Shown here piece after piece: positions 9,611-18,576 of a stretch of DNA of 64,000 nucleotides. Below the pieces are notes generated by a model, which was not told the DNA's origin, ran no database searches, and was given only the letters and a program-made list of their open reading frames with translations. Location: positions 248,001-312,000 of the forward strand of contig NZ_CP098400.1 in assembly GCF_023674465.1 (NCBI RefSeq), in the 5' to 3' direction. This DNA comes from Xiashengella succiniciproducens (GTDB lineage: Bacteria > Bacteroidota > Bacteroidia > Bacteroidales > Marinilabiliaceae). Each line of letters starts with the position of its first letter. The first letter of the stretch is position 1. Position numbers and translations under genes: made by a program.

Positions 9611-10126
9611 TCAACTGAAAGTAAGCCTTACCTGTGAAGTCCTCACAAGGATCTCGTAGTGGTAAAGCAATCCGCTTTTCTCGTCAGTAAGGACTTCGCT
9701 TTTTTCAGTGCAATGCCATTCCTGGGCTGACCATTCGGGAAACCAGGTATCAGCACCCTCAAAGTTATGGTGAATGACGGTAAGGTGCAATGTGTCTGAA
9801 TATGGCAGAAATGCCTTGTAGATCTCACCACCGCCTATTACAAAGAGCTTCCTGTATTCCCTGGCTGCCTCCACAGCTTCCTCTGTGGAGGAAACCACAA
9901 TGCAACCGGGCAGCTGCAGGTCTTTATTTCTGCTCACAACAATATTAAGTCTGTTAGGAAGTGCACCTTTGGGCAGGGCCTCGAAGGTCTTTCGTCCCAT
10001 AACTATTGCATTACCTGTTGTAAGCTGCTTGAATCGCTTCAGGTCACCACTTATGTATGCAAGCTGGTCTCCATCTTTCCCGATGGCTCGTTGCTGGTCT
10101 ATCGCTACAATGATGGCTATCTCCAT
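9611..10126 (-). CDS. folA: Dihydrofolate reductase
   Basis: Reduces dihydrofolate to tetrahydrofolate with NADPH, regenerating the cofactor consumed by ThyA, which is encoded 12 bp upstream. The 171 residues contain the N-terminal strand IAIIVAIDQQRAIGKDGD, the substrate-binding acid in SGDLKRFKQLT (D28), and the NADPH motif GNAIVMGRKTFE. The usual Trp-x-Leu-Pro before the acid is replaced by Tyr-Ile-Ser-Gly. It is the last gene of the minus-strand run starting at 16094. A 9-bp perfect inverted repeat lies at 9868-9891. Confidence 0.96.
   Translation of the reverse strand: MEIAIIVAIDQQRAIGKDGDQLAYISGDLKRFKQLTTGNAIVMGRKTFEALPKGALPNRLNIVVSRNKDLQLPGCIVVSSTEEAVEAAREYRKLFVIGGGEIYKAFLPYSDTLHLTVIHHNFEGADTWFPEWSAQEWHCTEKSEVLTDEKSGLLYHYEILVRTSQVRLTFS
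9868..9891. repeat. Perfect 9-bp inverted repeat inside folA
   Basis: CCTCCACAG (9868-9876) and CTGTGGAGG (9883-9891) around a 6-nt spacer. It lies in the segment encoding STEEAVEAA, away from gene ends. Confidence 0.8.
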
Positions 10127-10138
10127 TCCGGCTATATT

Positions 10139-10933
10139 TTATACAGCGATATCGCCTTTAATATGTGGGTGAGGATCATATCCTGTAAGTTCAAAGTCCT
10201 CGAAACTGAACTCATCAATGTTCCTTATGCTGGGGTTGATCTTCATTACAGGCAGAGGACGAGGTTCCCTGCTTATCTGCAGCTTTACCTGCTCGATATG
10301 GTTGCAATAGATATGTGAATCCCCCAAAGTATGGACAAAATCTCCGGGTTTGAGACCGCAAACCTGTGCTACCATCATAGTCAAGAGGGCATAGGAGGCT
10401 ATATTGAAGGGAACTCCCAGGAAGATATCTGCACTGCGTTGATAGAGCTGACAGCTTAGTCTGCCGTTGGCAACATAAAACTGAAACAAGATATGGCAGG
10501 GAGGCAACTGCATTTCATCGATTTGCCCCACATTCCATGCCGATACTATATGCCTCCGTGAATCAGGATTATTCTTTATTGATTCGATAACCTGTAGTAC
10601 CTGGTCAATATGACCTCCGCTATAATCCGGCCATGACCTCCATTGATAACCGTAAATGGGTCCCAGTTCACCGTCTTCCTTAGCCCATTCATTCCAGATG
10701 CGCACCCCGTTATCCTGAAGGTATTTGACATTTGTACTACCCTTTAAAAACCACAGTAACTCGTATATGATAGATTTAAGGTGTAGTTTTTTTGTTGTGA
10801 CAAGAGGAAAACCGTCCTCAAGATTGAAGCGCATCTGGTGTCCGAAAACCGAAATGGTTCCGGTGCCTGTTCTGTCTTCCTTAAGTACGCCTTCTGCTAG
10901 CACCCTTCGTACGAGGTCGAGATATTGTTGCAT
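10139..10933 (-). CDS. thyA: Thymidylate synthase
   Basis: Methylates dUMP to dTMP using methylene-THF, releasing DHF for FolA encoded next. ATG at 10933 gives 264 residues ([15 protein letters not shown]), the same length as E. coli ThyA and with the catalytic cysteine at the same number, C146 in QLPPCH. An in-frame start at 10975 would overlap the upstream gene and add 14 non-homologous residues, so I reject it. Other signatures are DRTGTGT near residue 20, [20 protein letters not shown] and HIYCNH. It is separated from the EEP-family gene by 19 bp and from folA by 12 bp, so the three are probably one transcript. Confidence 0.98.
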   Translation of the reverse strand: MQQYLDLVRRVLAEGVLKEDRTGTGTISVFGHQMRFNLEDGFPLVTTKKLHLKSIIYELLWFLKGSTNVKYLQDNGVRIWNEWAKEDGELGPIYGYQWRSWPDYSGGHIDQVLQVIESIKNNPDSRRHIVSAWNVGQIDEMQLPPCHILFQFYVANGRLSCQLYQRSADIFLGVPFNIASYALLTMMVAQVCGLKPGDFVHTLGDSHIYCNHIEQVKLQISREPRPLPVMKINPSIRNIDEFSFEDFELTGYDPHPHIKGDIAV

Positions 10934-10952
10934 CTTACAATGTTTTAGTCGA

Positions 10953-12062
10953 TCACCTTTTGGGATTAAGGTCAATAACAGTCATTATCGGGTAATGATC
11001 TGAATACTTGACCGGGAATTTCCTGAAATTATAGGAACTGAATGCAGGATCATGGAAAATATAATCAATGCGGAAAGAGGGGAGGCGTCGTCCATTGTAT
11101 GTACCTCCGAAACCTGATCCGGATTCTGTAAAGGCATCTTTTAGTTTACCACGCATTTTGCGGTAAACATAAGACACAGGGATATCATTAAAATCACCGC
11201 AGACTATCACCGGATATGGTGACTCTGCAATCTGTCCTGAGATTGTCTCTGCCTGGGTGGCCCGTGACCTAAGTGCCCTTGTGAGTTTTCTTGAAATATT
11301 TATAAGTCCCCGTTTCTGACTTTCGCTCATGCGAAAATCAAGACTGTCAAGCACTTCCAGTTCGTTATCCTGGAATCCTATAGACTCAAGGTGCGAGTTA
11401 AATACCCTTACAACGGTACCGTTTATGTCGATATCGGCATAGATTGTCATATTACGGCTCTGATCGAAGCGTATTGCACCACCTTCGATAATAGGGTATT
11501 TTGAATAGATAGCTAATCCATAACCGGTGTTTCCCTTGTGCTTTTCAGTATATTCGAAATATCTGTGAGGATAGGCTCTGAACTTCATAGCTATTGCTGC
11601 AGGGCTGTATTCCTCCGGCTTCAGCTTTGTATAGTACTCCTGAAAGCTTATAATGTCGGGCGATTGTTGCAAGATAAAATCAAAGGTTACTTCCGGGGTA
11701 TTGTTCACTCCTGAATGCTTGTAGTAATCGAACATTCTGGTATTGTATGACATCACCGTTACCGGTTTTTCCAATACCAGAGATGCTTCGACATTCTTAC
11801 CCCAGATTCTGAAGCAATGGTTCCAGTGAGGTAGACTAATTAGAAGTGCGATAATTGGTATTAAGACAAACCATGATTTACGTAGCAGCAGAATAATGGC
11901 AAGGGCAAGGTTGAAGATCCATAGAGCAACAAAGGCAAAGCCAGCAAAGGCCAGGAAGTGGAGACTTCCCGGTGGGATATAGGCTGTTGCTGTTGAAAAC
12001 AGCAAGGCCAGTGCAGACAATGTCACGATAGTGAGCGATATTGAATAAAGAATCTTTTTCAA
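10953..12062 (-). CDS. Membrane-anchored endonuclease/exonuclease/phosphatase-family protein
   Basis: The 369 residues start with two to three hydrophobic helices (about residues 5-80), followed by an EEP-fold domain. It contains [18 protein letters not shown] (catalytic Glu), GDFNDIP (catalytic Asp/Asn) and the C-terminal SDHYPI (catalytic His). The catalytic domain probably faces the periplasm. The substrate is unknown: nucleic acid, phospholipid head group and phosphoinositide-like targets all occur in the family. The frame has no ATG before the first hydrophobic helix; the start is TTG at 12062 (MKKILYSI), with an in-frame stop just upstream. It lies between a rhomboid gene and thyA. Confidence 0.85.
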   Translation of the reverse strand: MKKILYSISLTIVTLSALALLFSTATAYIPPGSLHFLAFAGFAFVALWIFNLALAIILLLRKSWFVLIPIIALLISLPHWNHCFRIWGKNVEASLVLEKPVTVMSYNTRMFDYYKHSGVNNTPEVTFDFILQQSPDIISFQEYYTKLKPEEYSPAAIAMKFRAYPHRYFEYTEKHKGNTGYGLAIYSKYPIIEGGAIRFDQSRNMTIYADIDINGTVVRVFNSHLESIGFQDNELEVLDSLDFRMSESQKRGLINISRKLTRALRSRATQAETISGQIAESPYPVIVCGDFNDIPVSYVYRKMRGKLKDAFTESGSGFGGTYNGRRLPSFRIDYIFHDPAFSSYNFRKFPVKYSDHYPIMTVIDLNPKR

Positions 12063-12099
12063 GCCTGTATTAAACTTCTGATTTGCTTCCTAAATATAG

Positions 12100-12999
12100 C
12101 TAAATGTCCCCTTCTTTGCTAGCATCAAAGAGAGTTCTCTTCTCCTCAGCAGTAAGGCTCTCATATCCATTACTTTTGATTTTCTCAAGGATACGATCAA
12201 GTTCTTTCTGCCTGCGGACCTTCAGGGCATTGTATTCGTAGTCGGTCAATGGTCTCTTGTGAGCAACCGATAGCTTTGGCTTTCTTGATAGTTTGTTCTT
12301 GACATCCTGCAAGGGTGATGACATAAAGGTCCTGCTGTCTGGCAATCCTTTCACAGACCATCTCCATCCAAGGAGCAGGCCGACAAGGGAACCGCCTATA
12401 TGTGCCAGATGGCCGCCCGTATTGTTAAGATTAGAAATACTGATCAGGTCTATAATAAGCGCAGCAAGTGCTATATACTTCAACCTTACCTCACCGAAGA
12501 AGAGCAGATAGACCTTGTGGTTGGGCTCATACCGCGCTACTGTAAACAGCACTGCCATTACGGATGCAGAGGCCCCCATTAGAATGGCATTGTCATTGCC
12601 GTAAAAAACCGGCAGGAAGTTGTATGCCAGGAAGAAAGCAAGTGCTCCTGCCAGACCTCCTATAAGGTAGGTGCGAAGGAGATAACTCTCGCCAATAATG
12701 TGCATAAACAACCTGCCAAACCAGTATAGATAAAGTACATTAAACAGGAGGTGCAGGAAATCAAAATGCAGAAACATATAAGTGACTGGAGTCCAGAAAT
12801 GCCTCAGCAGTTCCAGATAATCAGCCGGTACGCTAAAGGCTGTCAACCAGGGTAATATCACAGATGGCTGGTTACCTGACAGCACCATAAACAGCTGAAT
12901 AAACCTGAAGATCAGGAATACCCCAATATTGACATAAATCAACCGGGTAAGGACACTACCATATTTGAAAGAGTCCCGTATTTCAGAACTTATTGACAT
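12100..12999 (-). CDS. Rhomboid-family intramembrane serine protease (second of pair)
   Basis: An integral membrane protease of 299 residues. The nucleophile is S144 in GASAS, and the catalytic histidine is H200 in GGHLAHIGG. The HLLFNVLYLYWFG segment (83-95) is the rhomboid HxxxN oxyanion region. About six transmembrane helices are followed by a charged cytosolic tail (after residue 210) ending in a helix with KRTLFDASKEG. It lies 9 bp downstream of another rhomboid gene. Substrates are unknown. The two proteins share the catalytic core but differ in loops and tail, so they are diverged paralogues rather than a recent duplication. Confidence 0.92.
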   Translation of the reverse strand: MSISSEIRDSFKYGSVLTRLIYVNIGVFLIFRFIQLFMVLSGNQPSVILPWLTAFSVPADYLELLRHFWTPVTYMFLHFDFLHLLFNVLYLYWFGRLFMHIIGESYLLRTYLIGGLAGALAFFLAYNFLPVFYGNDNAILMGASASVMAVLFTVARYEPNHKVYLLFFGEVRLKYIALAALIIDLISISNLNNTGGHLAHIGGSLVGLLLGWRWSVKGLPDSRTFMSSPLQDVKNKLSRKPKLSVAHKRPLTDYEYNALKVRRQKELDRILEKIKSNGYESLTAEEKRTLFDASKEGDI

Positions 13000-13008
13000 A
13001 GCTGCAAA

Positions 13009-13845
13009 TTAATAAACTCCCTTTTTACGCCAGTAGCGGATAAGGAAAAAACCAAAGAGCATACCTCCAAGGTGGGCAAAGTGTGCTACATTATCACCTG
13101 AGAAATTAGCCACACCAAGGAACAGCTCTATCACCCCATATATTATTACAAAGTACTTTGCTTTGATAGGCATTGGTGGAATCATCAGGAATAATACAGT
13201 ATTGGGGAAAAGCATTCCGAATGCCAGCAGGATGCCGAATACGGCTCCTGACGCTCCCACGGTAGCGTATAAATTCAGGTATCTTGCATAGTCCAAGCCA
13301 TAATTATACACATACTCCTTTGACAAGCCTATTGCCAGTTCCGGGTTGGTATTGATAAGGCCATTGTATGCGTTTTCAAAAGCGATATAGGCGTTTTGGT
13401 TGATCATCGGTGTCTGGCCAAAGAATGCCAGCAGGTTTTCGTGTGAAGGGTTGTTCAGATAGTAGGTAACAGCGTTAAGTACAGGCTGTACCTCTACCAT
13501 CTGCACTAGCATCTGTATTAATCCTGCCCCTACTCCTGTTACCATGTAATACAACAGGAATCTTTTTGGTCCCCATACCATCTCCAACATTCTGCCAAAC
13601 ATAAATAGGGCAAACATATTGAAAAACAGGTGTGAAGGCTGGGGATAGGCATGCAGAAACATATAGGTAATCAGCTGATATGGTCTGAAGTATTCCGCAG
13701 CAGGCACATGCAGTCCCAGATAATCTTCTATTCTTATGCCAAGGCGGGAATACAAGACTATAGATGCAAAGAAAAACAGTACGTTAATTATCAGTAGATT
13801 TTTTACTACCGGGGGCATGCCAAACGGCGATGGTCTGAAACTCAT
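13009..13845 (-). CDS. Rhomboid-family intramembrane serine protease (first of pair)
   Basis: The 278 residues have the HLFFNMFALFMFG motif (72-84), nucleophile S199 in GASG, and catalytic H258 in AHFAHLGG. Compared with its neighbour it carries an insertion of about 75 residues (roughly 118-195) between the second helix pair and the GASG helix, rich in Asn/Tyr and probably periplasmic. That insertion could shape substrate access. It sits 37 bp downstream of mutL in the same minus-strand run; the combination with DNA repair and nucleotide genes is positional, with no evident functional tie. Confidence 0.92.
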   Translation of the reverse strand: MSFRPSPFGMPPVVKNLLIINVLFFFASIVLYSRLGIRIEDYLGLHVPAAEYFRPYQLITYMFLHAYPQPSHLFFNMFALFMFGRMLEMVWGPKRFLLYYMVTGVGAGLIQMLVQMVEVQPVLNAVTYYLNNPSHENLLAFFGQTPMINQNAYIAFENAYNGLINTNPELAIGLSKEYVYNYGLDYARYLNLYATVGASGAVFGILLAFGMLFPNTVLFLMIPPMPIKAKYFVIIYGVIELFLGVANFSGDNVAHFAHLGGMLFGFFLIRYWRKKGVY

Positions 13846-13882
13846 ATTCCTTCGTATTAGTAGCTATTCAGCAAATTTAACC

Positions 13883-15748
13883 TTATCTAAACCACTTTTC
13901 AATCTCTTCATTCTCTACAATAGTAAATACCCGCTTACCTGATGATGTATAGGCCGGAGTATTGCACTGGAATAGCTGTGCTACAAGCATCGTCATCTCC
14001 TCAGCCGATAGCCGCTCGCCTGCCATCATGCAGGCGTTGCGGGCCATAATTGCAGCGAGCTGTTCCCTCATCTCCAAAGATGCATCCTTTTCTCCACTTT
14101 TATATGCTTCAAGGAGCTGGTCAAGGAAAGAAACTGTGCGGGAATTATCAAACCCGTCAGGGATTCCGCTGACCGCAAAGATTCCAGGTTCAGTTTCCTT
14201 TATGTCGAACCCGAATGTACCCAAATCTTCCATTATATCTCTCATCAGCACTGCGTCATCAGTGTCAGGATGAAGGATTTCAGGGAATAACAATTGTTGG
14301 GTAGCCGAATTTCCTGACCTGATAGTGTTGATGAAGCGTTCGAATAGTACACGTTCATGTGCCCTGCGCTGATCGATAACCATCAATCCTGACCTTACCG
14401 GGGTCAGGATGTATTTGTTCTTTATCTGGAAGAAGGTAGCATCCTCTACAGGTCTGTCATGCTCAAAGTTGACAATCGATGTTTGTATATCTGCCTCATT
14501 TCCTTTTGATGGCAGTACTAAAATCTCTTCCTCTTCATCATCATCAGGTAAAGTAATTTCTCCACCTTTTTCAAAACCTTTGTATAACTCCTGCCATTCG
14601 GGTATTAGAGTCGACTGAGGCCTGTTATAGTTTGACTCCTTCCTGAATGGATTATAATCAGGGTTAAAGCTGATCTGAGGAGGTTTAACCTCTGTGGGGT
14701 TGAACGTGACAGGGATGTCTATCTGCCCTTCGGTATCAAAGTCAATCGAGGGCACTATGCTATGCTTGCCAAGGCTCTCGCGTATGGCTGAGTTGAGTAT
14801 CTTCCAGATCAGCTGCTCATCTTCAAATTTGATCTCAGTCTTGGTAGGGTGGATGTTGACGTCGATCATTTCCGGGGCTATATCCAGATATAGGTAATAG
14901 GAAGGATAAGCATCCGAAGGGATAAGGTTGGAATAGGCGTCCATTACTGCCTTGTGCAGGTAGGAATGGCGCATGTAGCGCTTGTTAACGAAGAAGTACT
15001 GATTGCCGACAGTCTTCCTGGCACCCTGTGGGGTGCCAATAAACCCGTGGATATAGACCACTGAGGTCTCTATATTTACTGGGATATGCTGTTTGTTGCT
15101 TTGTTTCCCTGCAATTGCTTCTATCCTCTGGCGGTGGTTCTCAGATTTCAGGTTGAGCAGGGGTTGGTCATTGTGCACCAGTATAAAAGCAATCTCCGGG
15201 TTGGCCAGCGCAACACGGTGCATTTCGCTGATTATATAACGCAGTTCGGTAGCATTTGACTTTAGAAAACGCCTTCGTGCGGGTACGTTGTAAAACAGAT
15301 CCCTGATAATGAAGTTGCTGCCCTTGTCGCAGGCAATCGGTTTTTGGCTTTCAACCTTTGAGCCGGAAATAACAATCTGTGTTCCCAGGTCTGAATCAGT
15401 AGATCTGGTTCTTAGCTCTACATGAGCGATAGCAGCAATAGAAGCAAGGGCCTCCCCGCGGAAGCCCATAGTTCTTATAGCAAAAAGATCATCTGCTGAT
15501 TTGATCTTGGAGGTGGCGTGCCGGTCAAAGGCAATACGGGCATCAGTCTCGCTCATGCCAATCCCGTTGTCAATCACCTGAATAAGGGTTCTGCCGGCGT
15601 CTTTGACAAGAACTCTTATGTCAGTCGCCCGCGCATCCAGTGCATTCTCGACTAGTTCCTTGACAACAGAAGCTGGCCGTTGAACTACTTCACCGGCAGC
15701 GATCTGGTTGGCTACCGAATCGGGCAAGAGTTGAATCAAATCTGGCAT
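13883..15748 (-). CDS. mutL: DNA mismatch repair protein MutL
   Basis: GHKL ATPase coordinating mismatch repair. The 621 residues have the N-terminal ATPase motifs IAAGEVVQRPASVVKELVENA (Bergerat site), DNGIGM and GFRGEALASIA. An acidic linker (about 340-430) and a C-terminal dimerisation domain ending in CNTPAYTSSGKRVF follow. The endonuclease-type motif normally DQHxxxE reads DQRRAHE here: an Arg codon (CGC) stands where His is expected, one base from CAC. Asp and Glu are kept. The nicking activity may therefore be altered. The gene is 49 bp downstream of a small membrane-protein gene. Confidence 0.96.
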   Translation of the reverse strand: MPDLIQLLPDSVANQIAAGEVVQRPASVVKELVENALDARATDIRVLVKDAGRTLIQVIDNGIGMSETDARIAFDRHATSKIKSADDLFAIRTMGFRGEALASIAAIAHVELRTRSTDSDLGTQIVISGSKVESQKPIACDKGSNFIIRDLFYNVPARRRFLKSNATELRYIISEMHRVALANPEIAFILVHNDQPLLNLKSENHRQRIEAIAGKQSNKQHIPVNIETSVVYIHGFIGTPQGARKTVGNQYFFVNKRYMRHSYLHKAVMDAYSNLIPSDAYPSYYLYLDIAPEMIDVNIHPTKTEIKFEDEQLIWKILNSAIRESLGKHSIVPSIDFDTEGQIDIPVTFNPTEVKPPQISFNPDYNPFRKESNYNRPQSTLIPEWQELYKGFEKGGEITLPDDDEEEEILVLPSKGNEADIQTSIVNFEHDRPVEDATFFQIKNKYILTPVRSGLMVIDQRRAHERVLFERFINTIRSGNSATQQLLFPEILHPDTDDAVLMRDIMEDLGTFGFDIKETEPGIFAVSGIPDGFDNSRTVSFLDQLLEAYKSGEKDASLEMREQLAAIMARNACMMAGERLSAEEMTMLVAQLFQCNTPAYTSSGKRVFTIVENEEIEKWFR

Positions 15749-15797
15749 GTATTCCTGGCTCTCTTTATGGCTCTATTAACTGTTAGACTTAGGTGGA

Positions 15798-16094
15798 TTA
15801 GAATTTAATCATGAAAAATGTAATAGCTGCAAGCAATATGATCCATACCAACAGTCGGCGGTTAGATTTGCGTACAGCTTTTTGTCTGTATTCGAAGAGA
15901 CCCGGGTTACCCCTTCGCATGGCTCCCTTTACCCTGGATTCAATTCCGGTAGTTGTGTAGTCTCCGTCAAGAAGTCCAAGTTCTGCTTTAATACGCCTTT
16001 CACGTTCTTCTCTTTCTTCCTTTGCAGGATCATAGTAAAGAGGTTTATGGTTGAAAGAGCGTGCTTGTGGTGTACTGAAATTAAAGAGCCCCAT
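15798..16094 (-). CDS. Small C-terminally anchored membrane protein, unknown function
   Basis: 98 residues. The N-terminal two thirds is highly charged, with a helical stretch KEEREERERRIKAELG, and is predicted cytosolic. A single hydrophobic helix near the C-terminus (about residues 78-97, LLVWIILLAAITFFMIKF) should anchor it. I do not recognise a named family; proteins like this are often found beside mutL in Bacteroidota. It is the first gene of the seven-gene minus-strand run and is divergent from yifB, with about 100 bp between the two starts. Confidence 0.7.
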   Translation of the reverse strand: MGLFNFSTPQARSFNHKPLYYDPAKEEREERERRIKAELGLLDGDYTTTGIESRVKGAMRRGNPGLFEYRQKAVRKSNRRLLVWIILLAAITFFMIKF

Positions 16095-16195
16095 AGCTAT
16101 TGTTTTAGATTTCTACAAAAATACAAAAACCTTGTATTCTTTCCTGAAACTTGATACCTTTAATATCCTTAAGGAATAATCTAACCCTAATCAGC

Positions 16196-17734
16196 ATGTT
16201 AGTTAAGACTTTCGGAGCTGCCGTTGCGGGTATTGATGCCATCCCTATAACAATCGAGGTGGATATTTCGCGCGGTATTCGTTTTTTTCTGGTAGGCCTT
16301 CCTGACAATGCGGTAAAAGAAAGTCAGCAACGGATAGAATCCGTTTTCAGGGTGTTTGGCTACACCTGGCCGGGCAGGAGAATAGTTATAAATATGGCTC
16401 CTGCCGATACCCGAAAGGAAGGCTCAGCCTATGACCTGCCACTGGCAATTGGAGTACTTGCCGGTGATGAACAAATATCCGCGGACCGTATTGGTGACTA
16501 TCTGATGATGGGCGAACTGTCACTCGATGGCAGTCTCAAGCCCATAAGGGGCGCTTTACCCATAGCATTATGTGCTAAGGGAAACGGCTTTAAGGGCATC
16601 ATCCTTCCCCGTGCCAATGCTCGGGAAGCTTCGGTTGTTGAAGGACTGGATGTATATGGAGCTGAGGATGTAGGTCAGGTGATAGGATTCCTCAACGGTA
16701 CTTTGCAACTTGAGCCGATACTGTTTGATCTCGATAGTGAGTTTTCGGATCAGGCCTCTTATCACGAAATGGACCTTGCAGATGTCAAGGGACAGGAAAG
16801 TGTGAAGCGGGCACTTGAAGTGGCTGCAGCTGGCGGGCATAATATGATTATGATTGGGGCTCCTGGAAGTGGCAAGTCCATGCTTGCCAAGCGTCTTGCC
16901 ACAATACTTCCGCCCATGCAACTTAGCGAGGCTCTTGAAACTACAAAGATACACTCGGTCGCCGGTAAGATGAATGGAGAGAGAGCTCTGCTTACTCAGC
17001 GTCCGTTCAGATCTCCACACCACACGATATCCAGCATTGCACTAGTTGGCGGGGGTAGTTTCCCCCAGCCCGGGGAGATATCACTTGCTCATAACGGTGT
17101 GCTGTTTTTGGATGAACTGCCTGAGTTTAACCGTACTGTGCTGGAGGTGTTGAGGCAACCTCTTGAGGACAGAGAAATTACAATATCCAGAGCAAGGGTA
17201 TCTCTTAAGTATCCTGCATCCTTTATGCTTGTTGCAAGTATGAATCCCTGCCCCTGTGGCTACTACAACCACCCGGAAAAGGAGTGTACATGCGCACCCG
17301 GCATGGTCCAGAAATACCTGAGCCGGATCTCCGGTCCCCTGCTCGACAGAATTGATATCCATATTGAAGTCGTGCCTGTTCCCTTTGAGAAGCTGGCATC
17401 CAGTCCTCAGGCAGAAAAAAGCGAGGACGTGCGTGCCCGGGTAATCAAGGCCCGTGAACTTCAGTCCAAGCGTTTTAAAGAGCACCTATCTGTGCATTGC
17501 AATGCACAGATGAGCAGCAAGCTGTTGAGGAGATATGCCGTCCCCGATTCAGCAGGTGCCGCTATTCTTAGAAATGCTATGGAAAAGCTTGGGCTGTCTG
17601 CAAGAGCCTATGACAGAATATTGAAATTATCAAGAACAATTGCCGACCTTGAAGGGTCTGAAAATATCCATGCTCATCATGTTGCAGAGGCTGTGCAATA
17701 CAGAAGCCTTGACAGATCTGGCTGGGCGGGGTGA
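16196..17734 (+). CDS. YifB-family Mg-chelatase-like AAA+ ATPase
   Basis: 512 residues from ATG 16196 (MLVKTFGAAVAGIDA), the conserved family start; a start at 16151 would add 15 unrelated residues. An N-terminal LonB-like S5-fold domain (1-190) is followed by the AAA+ core, with Walker A GAPGSGKS at 221-228 and the four-cysteine segment CPCGYYNHPEKECTC. The family (YifB/ComM) includes ComM, a helicase promoting branch migration in natural transformation, so a role in recombination is possible. A perfect 24-bp palindrome lies inside the gene (17488-17511). A weak promoter, TTG-N20-TACCTTTA, precedes it. Confidence 0.93.
   Translation: MLVKTFGAAVAGIDAIPITIEVDISRGIRFFLVGLPDNAVKESQQRIESVFRVFGYTWPGRRIVINMAPADTRKEGSAYDLPLAIGVLAGDEQISADRIGDYLMMGELSLDGSLKPIRGALPIALCAKGNGFKGIILPRANAREASVVEGLDVYGAEDVGQVIGFLNGTLQLEPILFDLDSEFSDQASYHEMDLADVKGQESVKRALEVAAAGGHNMIMIGAPGSGKSMLAKRLATILPPMQLSEALETTKIHSVAGKMNGERALLTQRPFRSPHHTISSIALVGGGSFPQPGEISLAHNGVLFLDELPEFNRTVLEVLRQPLEDREITISRARVSLKYPASFMLVASMNPCPCGYYNHPEKECTCAPGMVQKYLSRISGPLLDRIDIHIEVVPVPFEKLASSPQAEKSEDVRARVIKARELQSKRFKEHLSVHCNAQMSSKLLRRYAVPDSAGAAILRNAMEKLGLSARAYDRILKLSRTIADLEGSENIHAHHVAEAVQYRSLDRSGWAG
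17488..17511. repeat. 24-bp perfect palindrome inside yifB
   Basis: The 12-bp arms ATCTGTGCATTG and CAATGCACAGAT abut with no spacer. The palindrome is fully coding (SVHCNAQM) and about 220 bp before the stop codon, so it is not a terminator. Confidence 0.92.
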
Positions 17735-17834
17735 ACCTCTTTCCCTGTCTTTTGTTTAATGCCTGATTGCAAGGCACAAGAATTGGCAAAGTGAAGTAAA
17801 TAGCTTTTCTTTGTGCGTCAAACAAATATTTCAG

Positions 17835-18536
17835 ATGAGTAAACAGAAAAAAATTAAGCCGATGTCTTCCAATGTATTAATGGATCCAATAGGCCGACTG
17901 ATGGGGCTACGTTATAAGTCTCACCCCTGGCACGGTATTGATATAGGTAATAATGCTCCGGATATAGTAATGTGTTTTATTGAAGTAGTGCCCACCGATA
18001 CTATCAAGTATGAGATAGACAAGGAAAGTGGTTATCTGAGGATAGACAGGCCTCAGAAATACTCCAATGTGGTGCCTTCTCTTTATGGTTTTATTCCTCA
18101 AACATATTGCGGACCTGGAGTAGGTAAGATATGTGAAGACAAGACAGGCAGAAAGGATATCAAGGGAGATGGTGACCCGCTCGATATTTGCGTGCTTACA
18201 GAGAAAGACGTAATGCACGGTGATATCATCGCTGAGGCCATCCCTATCGGAGGTTTCAGAATGATTGACGGCGATGCTGCTGACGATAAGATTATTTCAG
18301 TCTTGAAGGGTGACGTGATGTATGGTGGTGTTACTGATGTATCTGAACTGCCAGAGCTGGTACTTGAGAGACTTAAGCACTACTTCCTGACTTACAAGGA
18401 TATGCCGGGAATGAACAGGGCATCAGAGATTACACATGTATATAATGCTGAAGAAGCACGTGAGGTAATTACAGCCTCTATGGTGGACTATGAAGCCCGT
18501 TTCGAGAAACTGCGTAGCGCACTTCAATCGTATTAG
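17835..18536 (+). CDS. ppa: Soluble inorganic pyrophosphatase, family I
   Basis: Hydrolyses pyrophosphate to drive biosynthetic reactions. 233 residues from ATG 17835. The metal-binding signature DGDPLD is at 112-117, within KGDGDPLDICVL; YGFIPQTYCG and KDMPG also match. It is somewhat longer than the 175-residue E. coli enzyme, mainly through a longer N-terminus and C-terminus. Alternative starts are an upstream in-frame codon at 17811 and an internal Met ten residues in. It is convergent with the large ABC gene; a short CAGGGA/TCCCTG hairpin lies between them (18538-18551). Confidence 0.95.
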   Translation: MSKQKKIKPMSSNVLMDPIGRLMGLRYKSHPWHGIDIGNNAPDIVMCFIEVVPTDTIKYEIDKESGYLRIDRPQKYSNVVPSLYGFIPQTYCGPGVGKICEDKTGRKDIKGDGDPLDICVLTEKDVMHGDIIAEAIPIGGFRMIDGDAADDKIISVLKGDVMYGGVTDVSELPELVLERLKHYFLTYKDMPGMNRASEITHVYNAEEAREVITASMVDYEARFEKLRSALQSY

Positions 18537-18576
18537 TCAGGGATTTCCCTGGATCAACTAAAAACACTCAGATCTG

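Noticed and set aside
10934-10975. Upstream start for ThyA
   Set aside because: It would overlap the EEP-family gene and add residues absent from ThyA; ATG 10933 gives the standard 264 residues with C146.
15019-15038. 8-bp hairpin in mutL (TGGCACCC/GGGTGCCA), and a similar one in lysS at 787-808
   Set aside because: Arms of 8 bp are expected several times by chance in 64 kb.
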